A stretch of 64,000 bases of DNA from JANLYC01 sp963815445 (GCA_963815445.1 CAWFGV010000011.1:1054001-1118000); one strand, 5' to 3'. Counted from the first letter of the stretch, positions 1-8,563 are shown. The notes: generated by a model from the letters alone, not told the origin. Made by a program: numbers and translations.

Positions 1-1149
1 ACGACGTACGACTTCGGCCTGCGCTCCCCCGCCGACAAGGACGGCTGCCTGGCCGGGATGGGGATGACCGAGAAACAAGGTGGCTCCGACGTCCGCGCCA
101 ACGTGACCACGGCGACACCGGACGACGACGGCTACCGGCTCGAGGGACACAAGTGGTTCACCTCCGCGCCCATGAACGACGTCTTCCTCGTGCTCGCGCA
201 GGCACCCGACGGGTTGACGTGCTTCGTCGTGCCGCGAATGCTCCCCGATGGCGGCCGCAACCCGTTCGCACTCCAACGCCTCAAGGACAAGCTCGGCAAC
301 CGTTCCAACGCCTCTGCCGAGCTGGAGCTCCAGCGGACCCGCGCCTTTCGACTGGGCGACGAGGGGCGAGGGGTGGCCACGATCATCGAGATGGTCGCCG
401 CGACGCGGTTGGACTGCGTGCTCGGGTCGGCCGCCTTGATGCGCCGGGCCGTCGCTGAGGCGAGCTGGCACGTGGCCGGGCGATCGGCGTTCGGCGGGCT
501 GCTCTCCGACAAGCCGCTCATGCAGAACGTCATCGCCGACCTCGCCGTCGAGTCCGAGGCGGCGACAGCGCTCGCGATCCGGCTGGCCGCGGCCGTCGAC
601 CGGGGGGACGACGAGCATGAGGTGGCGCTGCGACGGATCGCGCTGCCGCTGGCCAAGTTCTGGGTCTGCAAGCGGACACCGGCTGTGGTTGCCGAGGCGA
701 TGGAGTGCCTGGGCGGCAACGGGTACGTCGAGGAGTCCGGCCTCCCGCTGCTGTTCCGGGAGTCGCCACTGAACTCGATCTGGGAGGGCAGCGGCAACGT
801 CAACGCCCTCGACGTGCTGCGCGCGCTCTCGTCATCGCCTGGAGCGCTGGACGCCTGGCTCACCGAGATGGGCCGTGTCCGCGGCGAGAACGCACAGCTC
901 GATGCTGCGGTCCACGTCGTCCTCTCCGGGCTCGCAGACCTGAGCGGCGCCGAAGGATCGGCCCGTCGGCTGGCAGCGCAGATGGCGACGTGTCTGCAAG
1001 GCGCGCTCCTCCTCGGAGGAGGCGATCCCGTGGTCGCTGACCTGTTCTGCGCCTCGCGGCTCGGTAGTGACGGGGGCCAGACGTTCGGCACCCTGCCCGT
1101 CGGGCCGGAGCTGGCAGACCTCACGCGTCGTACCACCCCCTCGGTCTGA
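1..1149 (+). CDS. AidB-like acyl-CoA dehydrogenase family protein (5' end outside window)
   Basis: The frame is open from the first base, so the gene starts upstream; 382 residues are visible. The start of the visible part carries GMTEKQGGSDVR, followed by GHKWFTSAPMND, RLKDKLGNRSNAS and near the end ECLGGNGYVEESGLP and SIWEGSGNVNALDVLRAL. These are hallmarks of the AidB branch of flavin acyl-CoA dehydrogenases, linked in E. coli to the DNA alkylation response, rather than of ordinary fatty-acid dehydrogenases. FAD binding is expected from the family. The aquaporin gene follows after 20 bases on the same strand, so co-transcription is possible but implies no shared function. A general isovaleryl-CoA-type dehydrogenase is the alternative; the RLKDKLGNRSNAS and NGYVEESGLP signatures favour AidB. 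Confidence 0.85.
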   Translation, partial: TTYDFGLRSPADKDGCLAGMGMTEKQGGSDVRANVTTATPDDDGYRLEGHKWFTSAPMNDVFLVLAQAPDGLTCFVVPRMLPDGGRNPFALQRLKDKLGNRSNASAELELQRTRAFRLGDEGRGVATIIEMVAATRLDCVLGSAALMRRAVAEASWHVAGRSAFGGLLSDKPLMQNVIADLAVESEAATALAIRLAAAVDRGDDEHEVALRRIALPLAKFWVCKRTPAVVAEAMECLGGNGYVEESGLPLLFRESPLNSIWEGSGNVNALDVLRALSSSPGALDAWLTEMGRVRGENAQLDAAVHVVLSGLADLSGAEGSARRLAAQMATCLQGALLLGGGDPVVADLFCASRLGSDGGQTFGTLPVGPELADLTRRTTPSV

Positions 1150-1169
1150 CGACGCGGGATACTGCGGCC

Positions 1170-1862
1170 ATGCGTGCCTACGTCTCCGAGCTGTTGGGCA
1201 GCACCCTGTTCGTGATGGCGGTGCTGACGGCGACGCTGTCCGGATCCGGCCTGGCACCCGTCGCGGTGGGGGCAGCGTTGCTGGCGCTCGTCTACACGTG
1301 CGCCCCCATGTCCGGGGCGCACCTCAATCCGGCGCTGTCTCTCGCGACGGTGATCCGCGGCACGCTTCCCGCCGTTGAGCTCGTGCCGTACCTCGCCGCG
1401 CAGCTGCTGGGAGGCCTCGTCGCGTACCTGCTGACGACCGGGATCTATGGTGACCAGATCGACGCGCTCCCCGGACCTGTCGACCTCAGTGGCCTCGTCG
1501 TCGCAGCGTTCTTGGTCGAGCTCGTCTTCTCCTTCGCGCTCGCCTGGGTCTACCTCGGCACGCTCGGTCGGCTGACGAGCGCCGACGGCACGATCGAGGC
1601 CAGGGACCACCAGCTCGGTCCGGCCGGACTGGCCATCGGGGCCATCGTCGCGGTGGGCACCGTGGCGGCCGGCCCCATCTCGGGCGCGGCGCTCAACCCG
1701 GTGGTCACGTTCGCCATGGGGATGACCGGGATCCTGGCGTGGAAGTGGGTGCCGATCTACGTCCTGGCCCAGCTGCTCGGTGCCGTCCTGGCCAGTCTCA
1801 TCACGCTGGGGACCCTCCCCGCTCGACCGAACACCTCCAGTCCACCGAATCCGGCGGGTTGA
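1170..1862 (+). CDS. MIP family aquaporin-like channel
   Basis: A 230-residue membrane protein of about the usual MIP length. It contains both half-helix signatures: a canonical NPA in SGAHLNPALSLA (around residue 53) and a variant NPV in SGAALNPVVTFAMG (around residue 175). Hydrophobic stretches are consistent with six membrane spans. The family conducts water or small neutral solutes such as glycerol. The second NPA being NPV is a substitution seen in some bacterial members and could affect selectivity, which cannot be settled here. The ATG follows the upstream dehydrogenase stop by 20 bases without a strong Shine-Dalgarno sequence. Confidence 0.85.
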   Translation: MRAYVSELLGSTLFVMAVLTATLSGSGLAPVAVGAALLALVYTCAPMSGAHLNPALSLATVIRGTLPAVELVPYLAAQLLGGLVAYLLTTGIYGDQIDALPGPVDLSGLVVAAFLVELVFSFALAWVYLGTLGRLTSADGTIEARDHQLGPAGLAIGAIVAVGTVAAGPISGAALNPVVTFAMGMTGILAWKWVPIYVLAQLLGAVLASLITLGTLPARPNTSSPPNPAG

Positions 1863-1935
1863 CCGGCCGAAACGGTGGGCTCGGGGTGTCCGGTGCGGCG
1901 CGGGTCCCTGTTGACCCCGGCTCTAGGCTGACGGC

Positions 1936-3402
1936 ATGACCGACGCCTCAGCCTCCCCCCTCGACGCCGACGCCGTGACCAAGACGGCCAGTGCGGCGTA
2001 CCAGTCAGCCCTCGAGGTCATCGCCTCCGTCGAGCCGCGGATCGCCGAGGCCACCCGCGCGGAGCTCGCCGACCAGCGGGCTTCACTCAAGCTGATCGCC
2101 AGTGAGAACTACGCGTCTCCGGCCGTGCTGCTGACGATGAGCAGCTTCCTCTCCGACAAGTACGCCGAAGGGACGATCGGCCATCGGTTCTACGCCGGCT
2201 GCCAGAACGTCGACCAGGTCGAGGCCATTGCTGCTGAGCATGCCCGCGAGCTGTTCGGTGCGCCGTACGCCTACGTCCAGCCGCACTCCGGGATCGACGC
2301 CAACCTCGTCGCTTTCTGGGCCATCCTCGCGACCCGGGTCGAAGGTCCTGCCCTGCAGAAGCTCGGCGCCAAGAACGTCAACGACCTCAGCGAGGCCGAC
2401 TGGGAGACGCTGCGTCACGAGCTCGGCAACCAGCGGATGCTGGGTATGTCGCTGGACGCGGGTGGCCACCTCACGCACGGCTTCCGACCGAACATCAGCG
2501 GCAAGATGTTCTACCAACGCAGCTACGGCACCGACCCCGAGACCGGCCTGCTGGACTACGACCGGGTCGCCGCTGCTGCCCGCGAGTTCAAGCCGCTGGT
2601 GCTCATCGCGGGGTACTCCGCGTATCCGCGCCGGGTGAACTTCGCGAAGATGCGCGAGATCGCCGACGAGGTCGGCGCCACCCTCATGGTCGACATGGCG
2701 CACTTCGCCGGACTGGTCGCCGGCAAGGTCTTCACCGGCGACGAGGATCCGGTGCCGCATGCTCACGTCACCACGACGACCACGCACAAGTCCCTGCGTG
2801 GCCCGCGCGGCGGGCTGGTGCTGGCGACGGCGGAGTATTCCGACGCGGTCGACCGCGGCTGCCCGATGGTGCTCGGCGGCCCGCTGTCGCACGTGATGGC
2901 GGCGAAGGCGGTCGCCCTCGCCGAAGCAAGGCGACCCGAGTTCCAGGAGTACGCCGGCCGGGTTGCGGCCAACGCCAAGTCCCTGGCCGAGGGCTTCCTG
3001 AAGCGCGATGCGAATCTCGTGACCGGTGGCACCGACAACCACATCGTGCTGCTCGACGTGTCGTCGTTCGGCCTGACCGGTCGGCAGGCCGAGTCGGCAC
3101 TGCTCGACTCCGGCGTCGTCACCAACCGCAACTCGGTGCCGTCAGACCCCAATGGCGCGTGGTACACCAGTGGAGTCCGGTTGGGTACTCCGGCGCTGAC
3201 CACACGCGGCTTCGGCCATGACGAGTTCGACCGCGTGGCCGAGATCATCGTCGAGGTGCTCTCCAACACGGCCGCGAACGCCGGCAAGAACGGACCGTCC
3301 AAGGCGCAGTACACCCTCGCGGACGGGGTGGCGGACCGCGCAAGGGCGGCCGCGGCGGAGATGCTGGAGCGCTGGCCCCTCTATCCAGGTCTCGAGCTCT
3401 AG
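1936..3402 (+). CDS. glyA: Serine hydroxymethyltransferase (long form)
   Basis: A PLP enzyme interconverting serine and glycine with transfer of a one-carbon unit to tetrahydrofolate; cytoplasmic. The 488-residue product contains the substrate-site segment LIASENYASPAV, the PLP aspartate region VDMAHFAGLVAG, and the Schiff-base lysine K285 in TTTTTHKSLRGPRGG. It is about 60 residues longer than the usual 420-430-residue enzyme because of an insertion after AFWAILATRVEG (roughly residues 135-190), a layout also known from chlamydial and some actinobacterial enzymes. It starts at ATG 1936, 73 bases after the aquaporin stop, so it may have its own promoter. The next 100 bases lead into the sulfur operon promoter. 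Confidence 0.96.
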   Translation: MTDASASPLDADAVTKTASAAYQSALEVIASVEPRIAEATRAELADQRASLKLIASENYASPAVLLTMSSFLSDKYAEGTIGHRFYAGCQNVDQVEAIAAEHARELFGAPYAYVQPHSGIDANLVAFWAILATRVEGPALQKLGAKNVNDLSEADWETLRHELGNQRMLGMSLDAGGHLTHGFRPNISGKMFYQRSYGTDPETGLLDYDRVAAAAREFKPLVLIAGYSAYPRRVNFAKMREIADEVGATLMVDMAHFAGLVAGKVFTGDEDPVPHAHVTTTTTHKSLRGPRGGLVLATAEYSDAVDRGCPMVLGGPLSHVMAAKAVALAEARRPEFQEYAGRVAANAKSLAEGFLKRDANLVTGGTDNHIVLLDVSSFGLTGRQAESALLDSGVVTNRNSVPSDPNGAWYTSGVRLGTPALTTRGFGHDEFDRVAEIIVEVLSNTAANAGKNGPSKAQYTLADGVADRARAAAAEMLERWPLYPGLEL

Positions 3403-3499
3403 CCGGCGGTCGGGCACGTTCGAGGGCGTGGGACGCCGTCTCGCATGTCGGACCGGATGCGGTGGATCTGTAACGGCACGCCGCTCAGCGTCTCATATT

Positions 3500-3529
3500 T
3501 TGAACATCAATCTCGAATACCGAGATAGT
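3500..3529 (+). promoter_or_regulatory. Candidate sigma-70 promoter of the sulfur assimilation operon
   Basis: TTGAAC at 3500-3505 and GATAGT at 3524-3529 are separated by 18 bases, in a patch clearly richer in A+T than the surroundings. A short dyad TCTCG-N5-CGAGA (about 3511-3525) lies within the spacer and could be an operator. The predicted transcript would start near 3536, some 33 bases before the leader peptide. This rests on sequence resemblance only. Confidence 0.5.
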
Positions 3530-3568
3530 CGCTTGCGATCGATACGGCTGATCGCCACGCTTTCCTGC

Positions 3569-3661
3569 ATGACATCGTTCGCACGCCTCTCCGTTCGCCT
3601 CGTGGCACGCCGCCATGTGGACTTCGGCAAGACGCGCAGCGCGATGTGTATGTCGGCCTGA
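3569..3661 (+). CDS. Cysteine-type leader peptide upstream of the sulfite reductase operon
   Basis: A 30-codon ORF, ATG 3569 to TGA 3659-3661. Its C-terminal half reads RRHVDFGKTRSAMC followed by MSA, matching the form (basic N-terminus, RxHVDL, SAxC near the end) of the small putative leader peptides annotated upstream of sulfur and cysteine genes in many actinobacteria. Mycobacterial leader ORFs rich in cysteine codons act as cysteine-responsive attenuators of downstream operons. Here a single Cys codon lies four codons before the stop. The sulfite reductase gene begins 107 bases after the stop. That it regulates the operon is inference from position and family resemblance. Confidence 0.75.
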   Translation: MTSFARLSVRLVARRHVDFGKTRSAMCMSA

Positions 3662-3768
3662 CCTCGCCCGCCACGACTTCCCAGTCCGGCCGCGATCGCC
3701 GCCCCGACGACTCCCTCAACGTCGAGACTCGTCAGCGTCGACCACGTGCCCCTCCCTCGAGGACACGC

Positions 3769-5457
3769 ATGACATCCCCCAGCACCGCCACCCAGGTCAG
3801 ACCGCCGGCTGCGCGCCCCGCGCGCGGTGAAGGTCAGTGGGCGCTCGGCTACCGCGAGCCGCTCAACGCCAACGAGCAGGCCAAGAAGGACGATGACGCG
3901 CTCAACGTCCGGGCGCGCATCGAGAACATCTACGCCCACCGTGGCTTTGCCTCGATCGATCCCTCCGACCTGCGCAACCGGTTCCGTTGGTGGGGCCTCT
4001 ACACCCAGCGTCGGCCGGGCATCGACGGCGGTCGGACCGCCGTGCTCGAGCCCCACGAGCTCGACGACGAGTACTTCATGCTCCGCGTCCGCATCGACGG
4101 TGGACAGCTGACGACCGAGCAGCTGCGCACGATTGCCGACATCTCCACGACGTACGCGCGCGACAGCGCCGACGTCACCGATCGACAGAACATCCAGCTG
4201 CACTGGGTGCGCGTCGAGGACGTCCCCGCGATCTGGGACCGGCTCGAGGCGGTGGGCCTCTCATCCCAGGAAGCGTGCGGGGATGCGCCGCGCGTGGTCC
4301 TCGGCGGTCCGTTGGCCGGGATCGCCGCCGACGAGCTCATCGACCCCACCCCGGCGATCGACGAGATCGTCGAGCACTACATCGGCTCGCCGGAGTTCTC
4401 CAACCTGCCACGCAAGTTCAAGACAGCGATCACCGGACATCCGAGCCTCGACGTCGCTCCGGAGGTCAATGACCTGGCGTTCGTGCCTACGGTGCATCCC
4501 GATCGCGGCGTGGGATTCGACGTCTGGGTGGGCGGTGGGCTCTCCACCAATCCGCAGCTCGCGAAGTCGCTCGGCGTGTGGGTGCCGCTGGACGAGGTCG
4601 CCGACGTATGGCGCGGCGTCATCAGCGTCTTCCGCGACTACGGCTACCGCCGGCTGCGCGCCCGCGCCCGGTTGAAGTTCCTGGTCGCCGACTGGGGGGT
4701 CGAGAAGTTCCGCGCGGTGCTCGAGGACGAGTACCTGCACCGCAGCCTCGTCGACGGCGAGCCGCCGGCCAGGCCCGTCGGGAACGGTGACCACGTCGGT
4801 GTGCACGCGCAGGTGGACGGTCGCCACTACATCGGCGTCTCCCCCGTCGCCGGCAGGATTTCCGGGACAACACTGACCAAGCTGGCTGACATCATCGAGT
4901 CACACGGATCGACCCGGCTGCGGACGACGCCGTACCAGAAGCTCGTGATCCTCGATGTCGAGCCCGGCCAGGTCGCCTCCTTGGTCGCTGCGGTCGAGGA
5001 CATCGGCCTGTCGACCAGACCGAGCCAGTGGCGGCGCTCGACGATGGCCTGCACGGGCATCGAGTTCTGCAAGCTCGCGATCGTCGAGACCAAAGGTCGT
5101 GCTGCCCTGCTCGTCTCCGAGCTCGAACAGCGCATCCCGGAGCTGGACACGCCGATCACTGTGCATCTGAACGGGTGCCCCAACTCCTGTGCCCGCATCC
5201 AGATCGCCGACATCGGCCTGAAGGGGCAGCTCGTCCTGGACGAGCACGGCAAGCAGGTCGAGGGCTTCCAGGTCCACCTCGGCGGCGGCGTCGGTCTCGA
5301 AGCCGGCTTCGGCCGCAAGCTGCGCGGACACAAGGTCACGTCAGCAGGTCTCACGGACTACGTCGAGCGGGTCGTGCGCGGCTACCTCGACCAACGCGAG
5401 GGCGGCGAGCGGTTCGCGGCCTGGGCACTGCGAGCCGACGAGGAGGCGCTGCGATGA
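3769..5457 (+). CDS. sir: Siroheme [4Fe-4S] sulfite reductase (ferredoxin type)
   Basis: Reduces sulfite to sulfide with six electrons for cysteine synthesis; cytoplasmic. The 562-residue length matches the mycobacterial NirA/SirA enzyme (about 563). The siroheme/Fe-S cluster cysteines are visible as C428-x5-C434 (CTGIEFC) and C470-x3-C474 (CPNSC), and both halves carry the duplicated sulfite/nitrite reductase repeats. ATG 3769 was chosen because an upstream in-frame ATG at 3646 would overlap the leader peptide and add a sequence unlike the family. The gene overlaps the next one by ATGA. A nitrite reductase role is the alternative, but clustering with cysH and the leader peptide points to sulfite. 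Confidence 0.93.
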   Translation: MTSPSTATQVRPPAARPARGEGQWALGYREPLNANEQAKKDDDALNVRARIENIYAHRGFASIDPSDLRNRFRWWGLYTQRRPGIDGGRTAVLEPHELDDEYFMLRVRIDGGQLTTEQLRTIADISTTYARDSADVTDRQNIQLHWVRVEDVPAIWDRLEAVGLSSQEACGDAPRVVLGGPLAGIAADELIDPTPAIDEIVEHYIGSPEFSNLPRKFKTAITGHPSLDVAPEVNDLAFVPTVHPDRGVGFDVWVGGGLSTNPQLAKSLGVWVPLDEVADVWRGVISVFRDYGYRRLRARARLKFLVADWGVEKFRAVLEDEYLHRSLVDGEPPARPVGNGDHVGVHAQVDGRHYIGVSPVAGRISGTTLTKLADIIESHGSTRLRTTPYQKLVILDVEPGQVASLVAAVEDIGLSTRPSQWRRSTMACTGIEFCKLAIVETKGRAALLVSELEQRIPELDTPITVHLNGCPNSCARIQIADIGLKGQLVLDEHGKQVEGFQVHLGGGVGLEAGFGRKLRGHKVTSAGLTDYVERVVRGYLDQREGGERFAAWALRADEEALR

Positions 5458-5639
5458 GTGCACACAGTGTTCCCCTGCACTGCCCCTACTGCGCCGGGGA
5501 GAACCTGCACCCGCACGGGCAGGTCCACGGTGCCTGGGAGTGCCGCGAGTGCCTGCGTGCGTTCGGTGTGAAGTTCATCGGGTTACTCGCTCCCGGCGTC
5601 GGCCCGGCTGCTGGGAACGACCGAGGAAACGCATCGTGA
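5454..5639 (+). CDS. Small zinc-ribbon protein of the sulfite reductase operon
   Basis: A 61-residue protein that overlaps the sulfite reductase stop by ATGA and the cysH start by GTGA, so its position inside the operon is tightly kept. It has two CxxC pairs, CPYC (about residues 10-13) and CREC (about residues 30-33), separated by a His-rich linker, which would suit one zinc or iron site. Small proteins of this kind lie between the sulfite reductase and cysH genes in Streptomyces and relatives; I know of no established function. It could be a redox partner or assembly factor for the neighbouring Fe-S enzymes, which is speculation. Confidence 0.8.
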   Translation: MSAHSVPLHCPYCAGENLHPHGQVHGAWECRECLRAFGVKFIGLLAPGVGPAAGNDRGNAS

Positions 5640-6364
5640 CCGCCACCGTGACCCCGACCCTGTCCGCCCCCGAAGAGCTGCGCGAGGTCGCCCTGATCGC
5701 CGGACCGGAGCTGGAGCTCGCCCCTGCCGAGGCGGTCATCGAGTGGGCGGTCGAGACGTTCGGCGACCGGTTCTGTGTGACATCGTCGATGAGCGACTCC
5801 GTGCTCGCCCATCTGGCCGGCCGTGTCGCCCCCGGCATCGACGTGGTGTTTCTCGACACCGGCTATCACTTCGTCGAGACCATCGGAACCCGCGACGCCG
5901 TGGCCGCGACCCATCCGGTCAACGTGGTCACGCTCGCACCGACCATCTCGGTGCGCGAGCAGGACGAGCAGTACGGTGCCGATCTCTGGTCCCGTGACCC
6001 CGACCTGTGCTGCGCCCTGCGCAAGGTCCAACCACTCACGGACGGTCTGGCAGCTTACGACGCCTGGGCGACCGGGCTTCGCCGCGAGGAGACCCACGAC
6101 CGTGTCATCACACCGGTCGTCGGCTGGGACGCGGCCAAGGGCAAGGTGAAGGTCTCACCGCTGGCGCGTTGGACACAGTCCGAAGTCGACCGATACATCG
6201 CCGAGAATGCCGGACCCGGCGGCGTTCTCGTCAACCCCTTGCAGTTCGACGGCTACCCCTCGATCGGATGCTGGCCCTGCACCCGCCGGGTGACTCCGGG
6301 CGATGATGCCCGCAGCGGACGATGGTCGGGGACCGGCAAGACAGAATGCGGGATCCACTCATGA
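5636..6364 (+). CDS. cysH: [4Fe-4S] adenylylsulfate (APS) reductase
   Basis: Reduces activated sulfate to sulfite using thioredoxin or a similar donor. The 242-residue product has the nucleotide-binding segment TSSMSDSVLAHL, the cluster cysteines C125-C126 (DLCCALRK) and C212-x2-C215 (GCWPC), and the catalytic C238 in KTECGIH. The CC...CxxC set identifies the iron-sulfur APS reductases as opposed to cluster-free PAPS reductases. The start is GTG 5636, preceded by GAGGAAAC and overlapping the zinc-ribbon stop; a longer frame starting at 5540 would run across that gene. The operon continues with a chelatase gene; no ATP sulfurylase (cysD/cysN or sat) is in this window, so it must be elsewhere. 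Confidence 0.93.
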   Translation: MTATVTPTLSAPEELREVALIAGPELELAPAEAVIEWAVETFGDRFCVTSSMSDSVLAHLAGRVAPGIDVVFLDTGYHFVETIGTRDAVAATHPVNVVTLAPTISVREQDEQYGADLWSRDPDLCCALRKVQPLTDGLAAYDAWATGLRREETHDRVITPVVGWDAAKGKVKVSPLARWTQSEVDRYIAENAGPGGVLVNPLQFDGYPSIGCWPCTRRVTPGDDARSGRWSGTGKTECGIHS

Positions 6365-7110
6365 ACGCTCCAGCTCTCATCGCGCTGGCCCACGGCAGCC
6401 GCGACCCGCGCGCTGCCCGGACCGTCCGCGAGATCGTTGCCGCCACGAAGGCACTTCGACCAGACCTCAAGATCGAGCCGGCCTTCCTCGACCACGCCCG
6501 GCCGGACGTGGAGTCGGTCGTCGACCGCCTGGCAGCGCGTGGCCATGACGAGATCGTCGTCGTCCCGTTGCTGCTCACCGAGGCGTACCACGCACGCATC
6601 GACGTGCCGGAGGTCGTCAAGAACGCCGCCGAACACCACAACGGCCTGGCCGTCAGGGTCGCCGACGTGGTCGGGACCGACGCAGCACTGTTGTCGATCC
6701 TGGACGAACGGCTACGGGAGTCGCTCAGGGAGTCGCGGGTACGCGAGCTCGATGCGCTCGTGCTGGCGGCTGCCGGTACGTCGGACGCACTCGCCAACGC
6801 GACGGTGGCGCGGCTCGCCCGGCTGTGGGGAAACCGGCACCGGCTCCCGACGAGCGTCGCGTTTGCCTCCACGGCTCCGCCGTCGACAGGTGAGGCCGTC
6901 CGCGACTGGCGTCGGCAGGGTCGCCGGCACGTCGCCGTGGGCTCGCTCTTCATCGCACCGGGGCGGCTGCCCGACCGTGCCGAGGAGCTGGCGCTCGAGG
7001 CGGGGGCAGTCGCGGTGTCGCGTCCGCTCGGCGCGCACGCCGAACTCAGCCGGGTCATCCTGGCGCGCTACTCCGTGGGTGCTCTTCAGCTCGTCCAGCT
7101 ACCGGCCTGA
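6361..7110 (+). CDS. Sirohydrochlorin chelatase-like protein (CbiX/SirB family)
   Basis: Likely inserts iron into sirohydrochlorin to make the siroheme needed by the sulfite reductase of the same operon. The 249-residue protein is a two-lobed chelatase: the N-terminal half has the metal-binding AHGSRDP motif at about residues 9-15 and LLLTEAYHARIDVPE; the second half repeats the fold with ALVLAAAGTSDA and VGSLFIAPGRLPDRA, its own histidine being replaced. ATG 6361 overlaps the cysH stop (ATGA), supporting this start over 6322. Cobalt insertion is the alternative activity in this family, but the context favours siroheme. Confidence 0.85.
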   Translation: MNAPALIALAHGSRDPRAARTVREIVAATKALRPDLKIEPAFLDHARPDVESVVDRLAARGHDEIVVVPLLLTEAYHARIDVPEVVKNAAEHHNGLAVRVADVVGTDAALLSILDERLRESLRESRVRELDALVLAAAGTSDALANATVARLARLWGNRHRLPTSVAFASTAPPSTGEAVRDWRRQGRRHVAVGSLFIAPGRLPDRAEELALEAGAVAVSRPLGAHAELSRVILARYSVGALQLVQLPA

Positions 7111-7141
7111 GTCCTACCTCGACAAGGCGCACCCCACGCGT

Positions 7142-7177
7142 GAGGGCGCGGCGTCACCCACCCGACGCCGCGCCCTC
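7142..7177 (+). terminator. Strong GC hairpin ending the sulfur operon
   Basis: Arms 7142-7155 (GAGGGCGCGGCGTC) and 7164-7177 are perfect reverse complements of 14 bases around an 8-base loop. The hairpin begins 32 bases after the chelatase stop. No T-run follows, which is common for terminators in high-GC actinobacteria. The remaining sequence to 7317 shows no gene. Confidence 0.75.
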
Positions 7178-7317
7178 CGGTACGTCCACCACGATGCCGA
7201 ACCGGCTATTGCGGACGGCTCGCCACGAGTGCCAGGATCAACGAGGCCGACCTGGGGTGTTGCCTGACGTCTGGTGGGCCACGTCTCGAACACCAGCTCT
7301 CAGCGAAGGAGTCCGCC

Positions 7318-8541
7318 GTGCTCTCACGTCGGTTGGCGGGTGGGGCTCTGGCTATCGGTGCCAGCATCGCCCTCTGCATTCCCGCCGCATCAGGACAGTC
7401 AGCCGCCCACAACGCCACCGGCCAACACGGGGACGGCATCGGCACGGCCCAGTACAAGGAGGAACGGCTCACGGGCACCGTCTCGTCGACGGCGATCACG
7501 ATCCCGAGCTGGACCTCCTCGTTCACCGATCCCACGAACGCAAAGACCTACGGCTACACGATGGTCGGGACGAACCCGTACACCACGAGCAGCAAGACGA
7601 CGATCCCGACGGTGATCGTGCCGATGAAGTTCACGTTCGACAGGTCGGCCGACCCGAACAGCGGCGTGCTCGACGGCACGGACCGGGTAGCTGCCACCGT
7701 CGGCTCGCCGGTGTTCACCAATGCCGACATCGGGGCCGCGGCCAACGCCACGGCGAGCGCACCACCTGACACCCCAGGCGTGGCGCCATCTCCGCGCACG
7801 GTCAACGAACCGAGAGACGTGACCCAGGTCGGCGACGCCATCTACCGTGCGCAGTTCGGCCGGAGTGGCTCGGGGTATCACGTGCTGCTCGGACAGCCGA
7901 CGGTGCAGCCCACAGCGGCGATCGCGGTTCCCAAGAACCAGGGCGAGCTCATCGTCGGAAGCGTGAGCCACCGGCGGATCGGGTTGATGAGCTCCTCCTG
8001 GTTCTCGTCACAGCTCAAGAACCTGCTCGTCCAACGGAAGATCAGTCCGACCGTGCTGCCGATCTTCTTGGTGAACAACACGTTCCTGTACGACGGGACC
8101 GAGGACAACTGCTGCACCCTGGGTTACCACGGCGCCACGTCGTCGGTGAACGGGAACGGCAAGCAGCAGGTCAACACATACATGTTCGCCTCCTACAGCG
8201 ACCAGGGGATCTTTGGTCCCAACCCCGGTGACAGCGAGTCCTACATCGCCGACATCCACGGGCTGAGCCACGAGGTCCAGGAGTGGTACGACGACCCGTT
8301 CGTCAACAACTACGTGAACCCGTGGCTGACCCCGACGGCGCCGCAGTACGGATGCACACCGGTGCTGGAGACCGGCGATCCCGTGGTGGGGTATGGCTTC
8401 AAGGTGACGATCGCAGGGCGGACGTACCACCCGGAGGACGAGGTGCACTACTCGTGGTTCGCGCGACAGGACCCGTCGATCGCCGCGCGCGGCTACTACA
8501 CGTACCTCAACAACTTCGCGCACCCGGCGTCTGGGTGTTGA
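7318..8541 (+). CDS. Secreted protein with a HExxxW putative metal-binding motif
   Basis: A 407-residue protein starting at GTG 7318 behind a GAAGGAG Shine-Dalgarno. The N-terminus is a signal peptide (basic MLSRR, hydrophobic core, AASGQS cleavage region), so it is likely exported. The core is rich in Ser/Thr/Asn with two Cys in DNCCTLGYHG and two more near the C-terminus. The best motif is DIHGLSHEVQEWYDDPF with H318 and E319, resembling the first part of a zincin site, although the second His of HExxH is a Trp. Uncharacterised secreted proteins with a similar SHE..EW segment occur in other soil bacteria. I cannot assign a function; a metal-dependent hydrolase is a guess. Confidence 0.7.
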   Translation: MLSRRLAGGALAIGASIALCIPAASGQSAAHNATGQHGDGIGTAQYKEERLTGTVSSTAITIPSWTSSFTDPTNAKTYGYTMVGTNPYTTSSKTTIPTVIVPMKFTFDRSADPNSGVLDGTDRVAATVGSPVFTNADIGAAANATASAPPDTPGVAPSPRTVNEPRDVTQVGDAIYRAQFGRSGSGYHVLLGQPTVQPTAAIAVPKNQGELIVGSVSHRRIGLMSSSWFSSQLKNLLVQRKISPTVLPIFLVNNTFLYDGTEDNCCTLGYHGATSSVNGNGKQQVNTYMFASYSDQGIFGPNPGDSESYIADIHGLSHEVQEWYDDPFVNNYVNPWLTPTAPQYGCTPVLETGDPVVGYGFKVTIAGRTYHPEDEVHYSWFARQDPSIAARGYYTYLNNFAHPASGC

Positions 8542-8563
8542 CACGGCTCTGAGCACCACGCCG

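Noticed and set aside
132..1610. Long minus-strand frame (492 codons) over the AidB-like and aquaporin genes
   Set aside because: It is antisense to two well-supported genes, is rich in Arg/Pro/Ser, has no family motif and spans a gene boundary; chance frames of this kind are common in high-GC DNA.
3646..3768. Upstream in-frame ATG at 3646 as the start of sulfite reductase
   Set aside because: It lies inside the leader peptide ORF and adds 41 residues with no family similarity; ATG 3769 gives the expected 562 residues.
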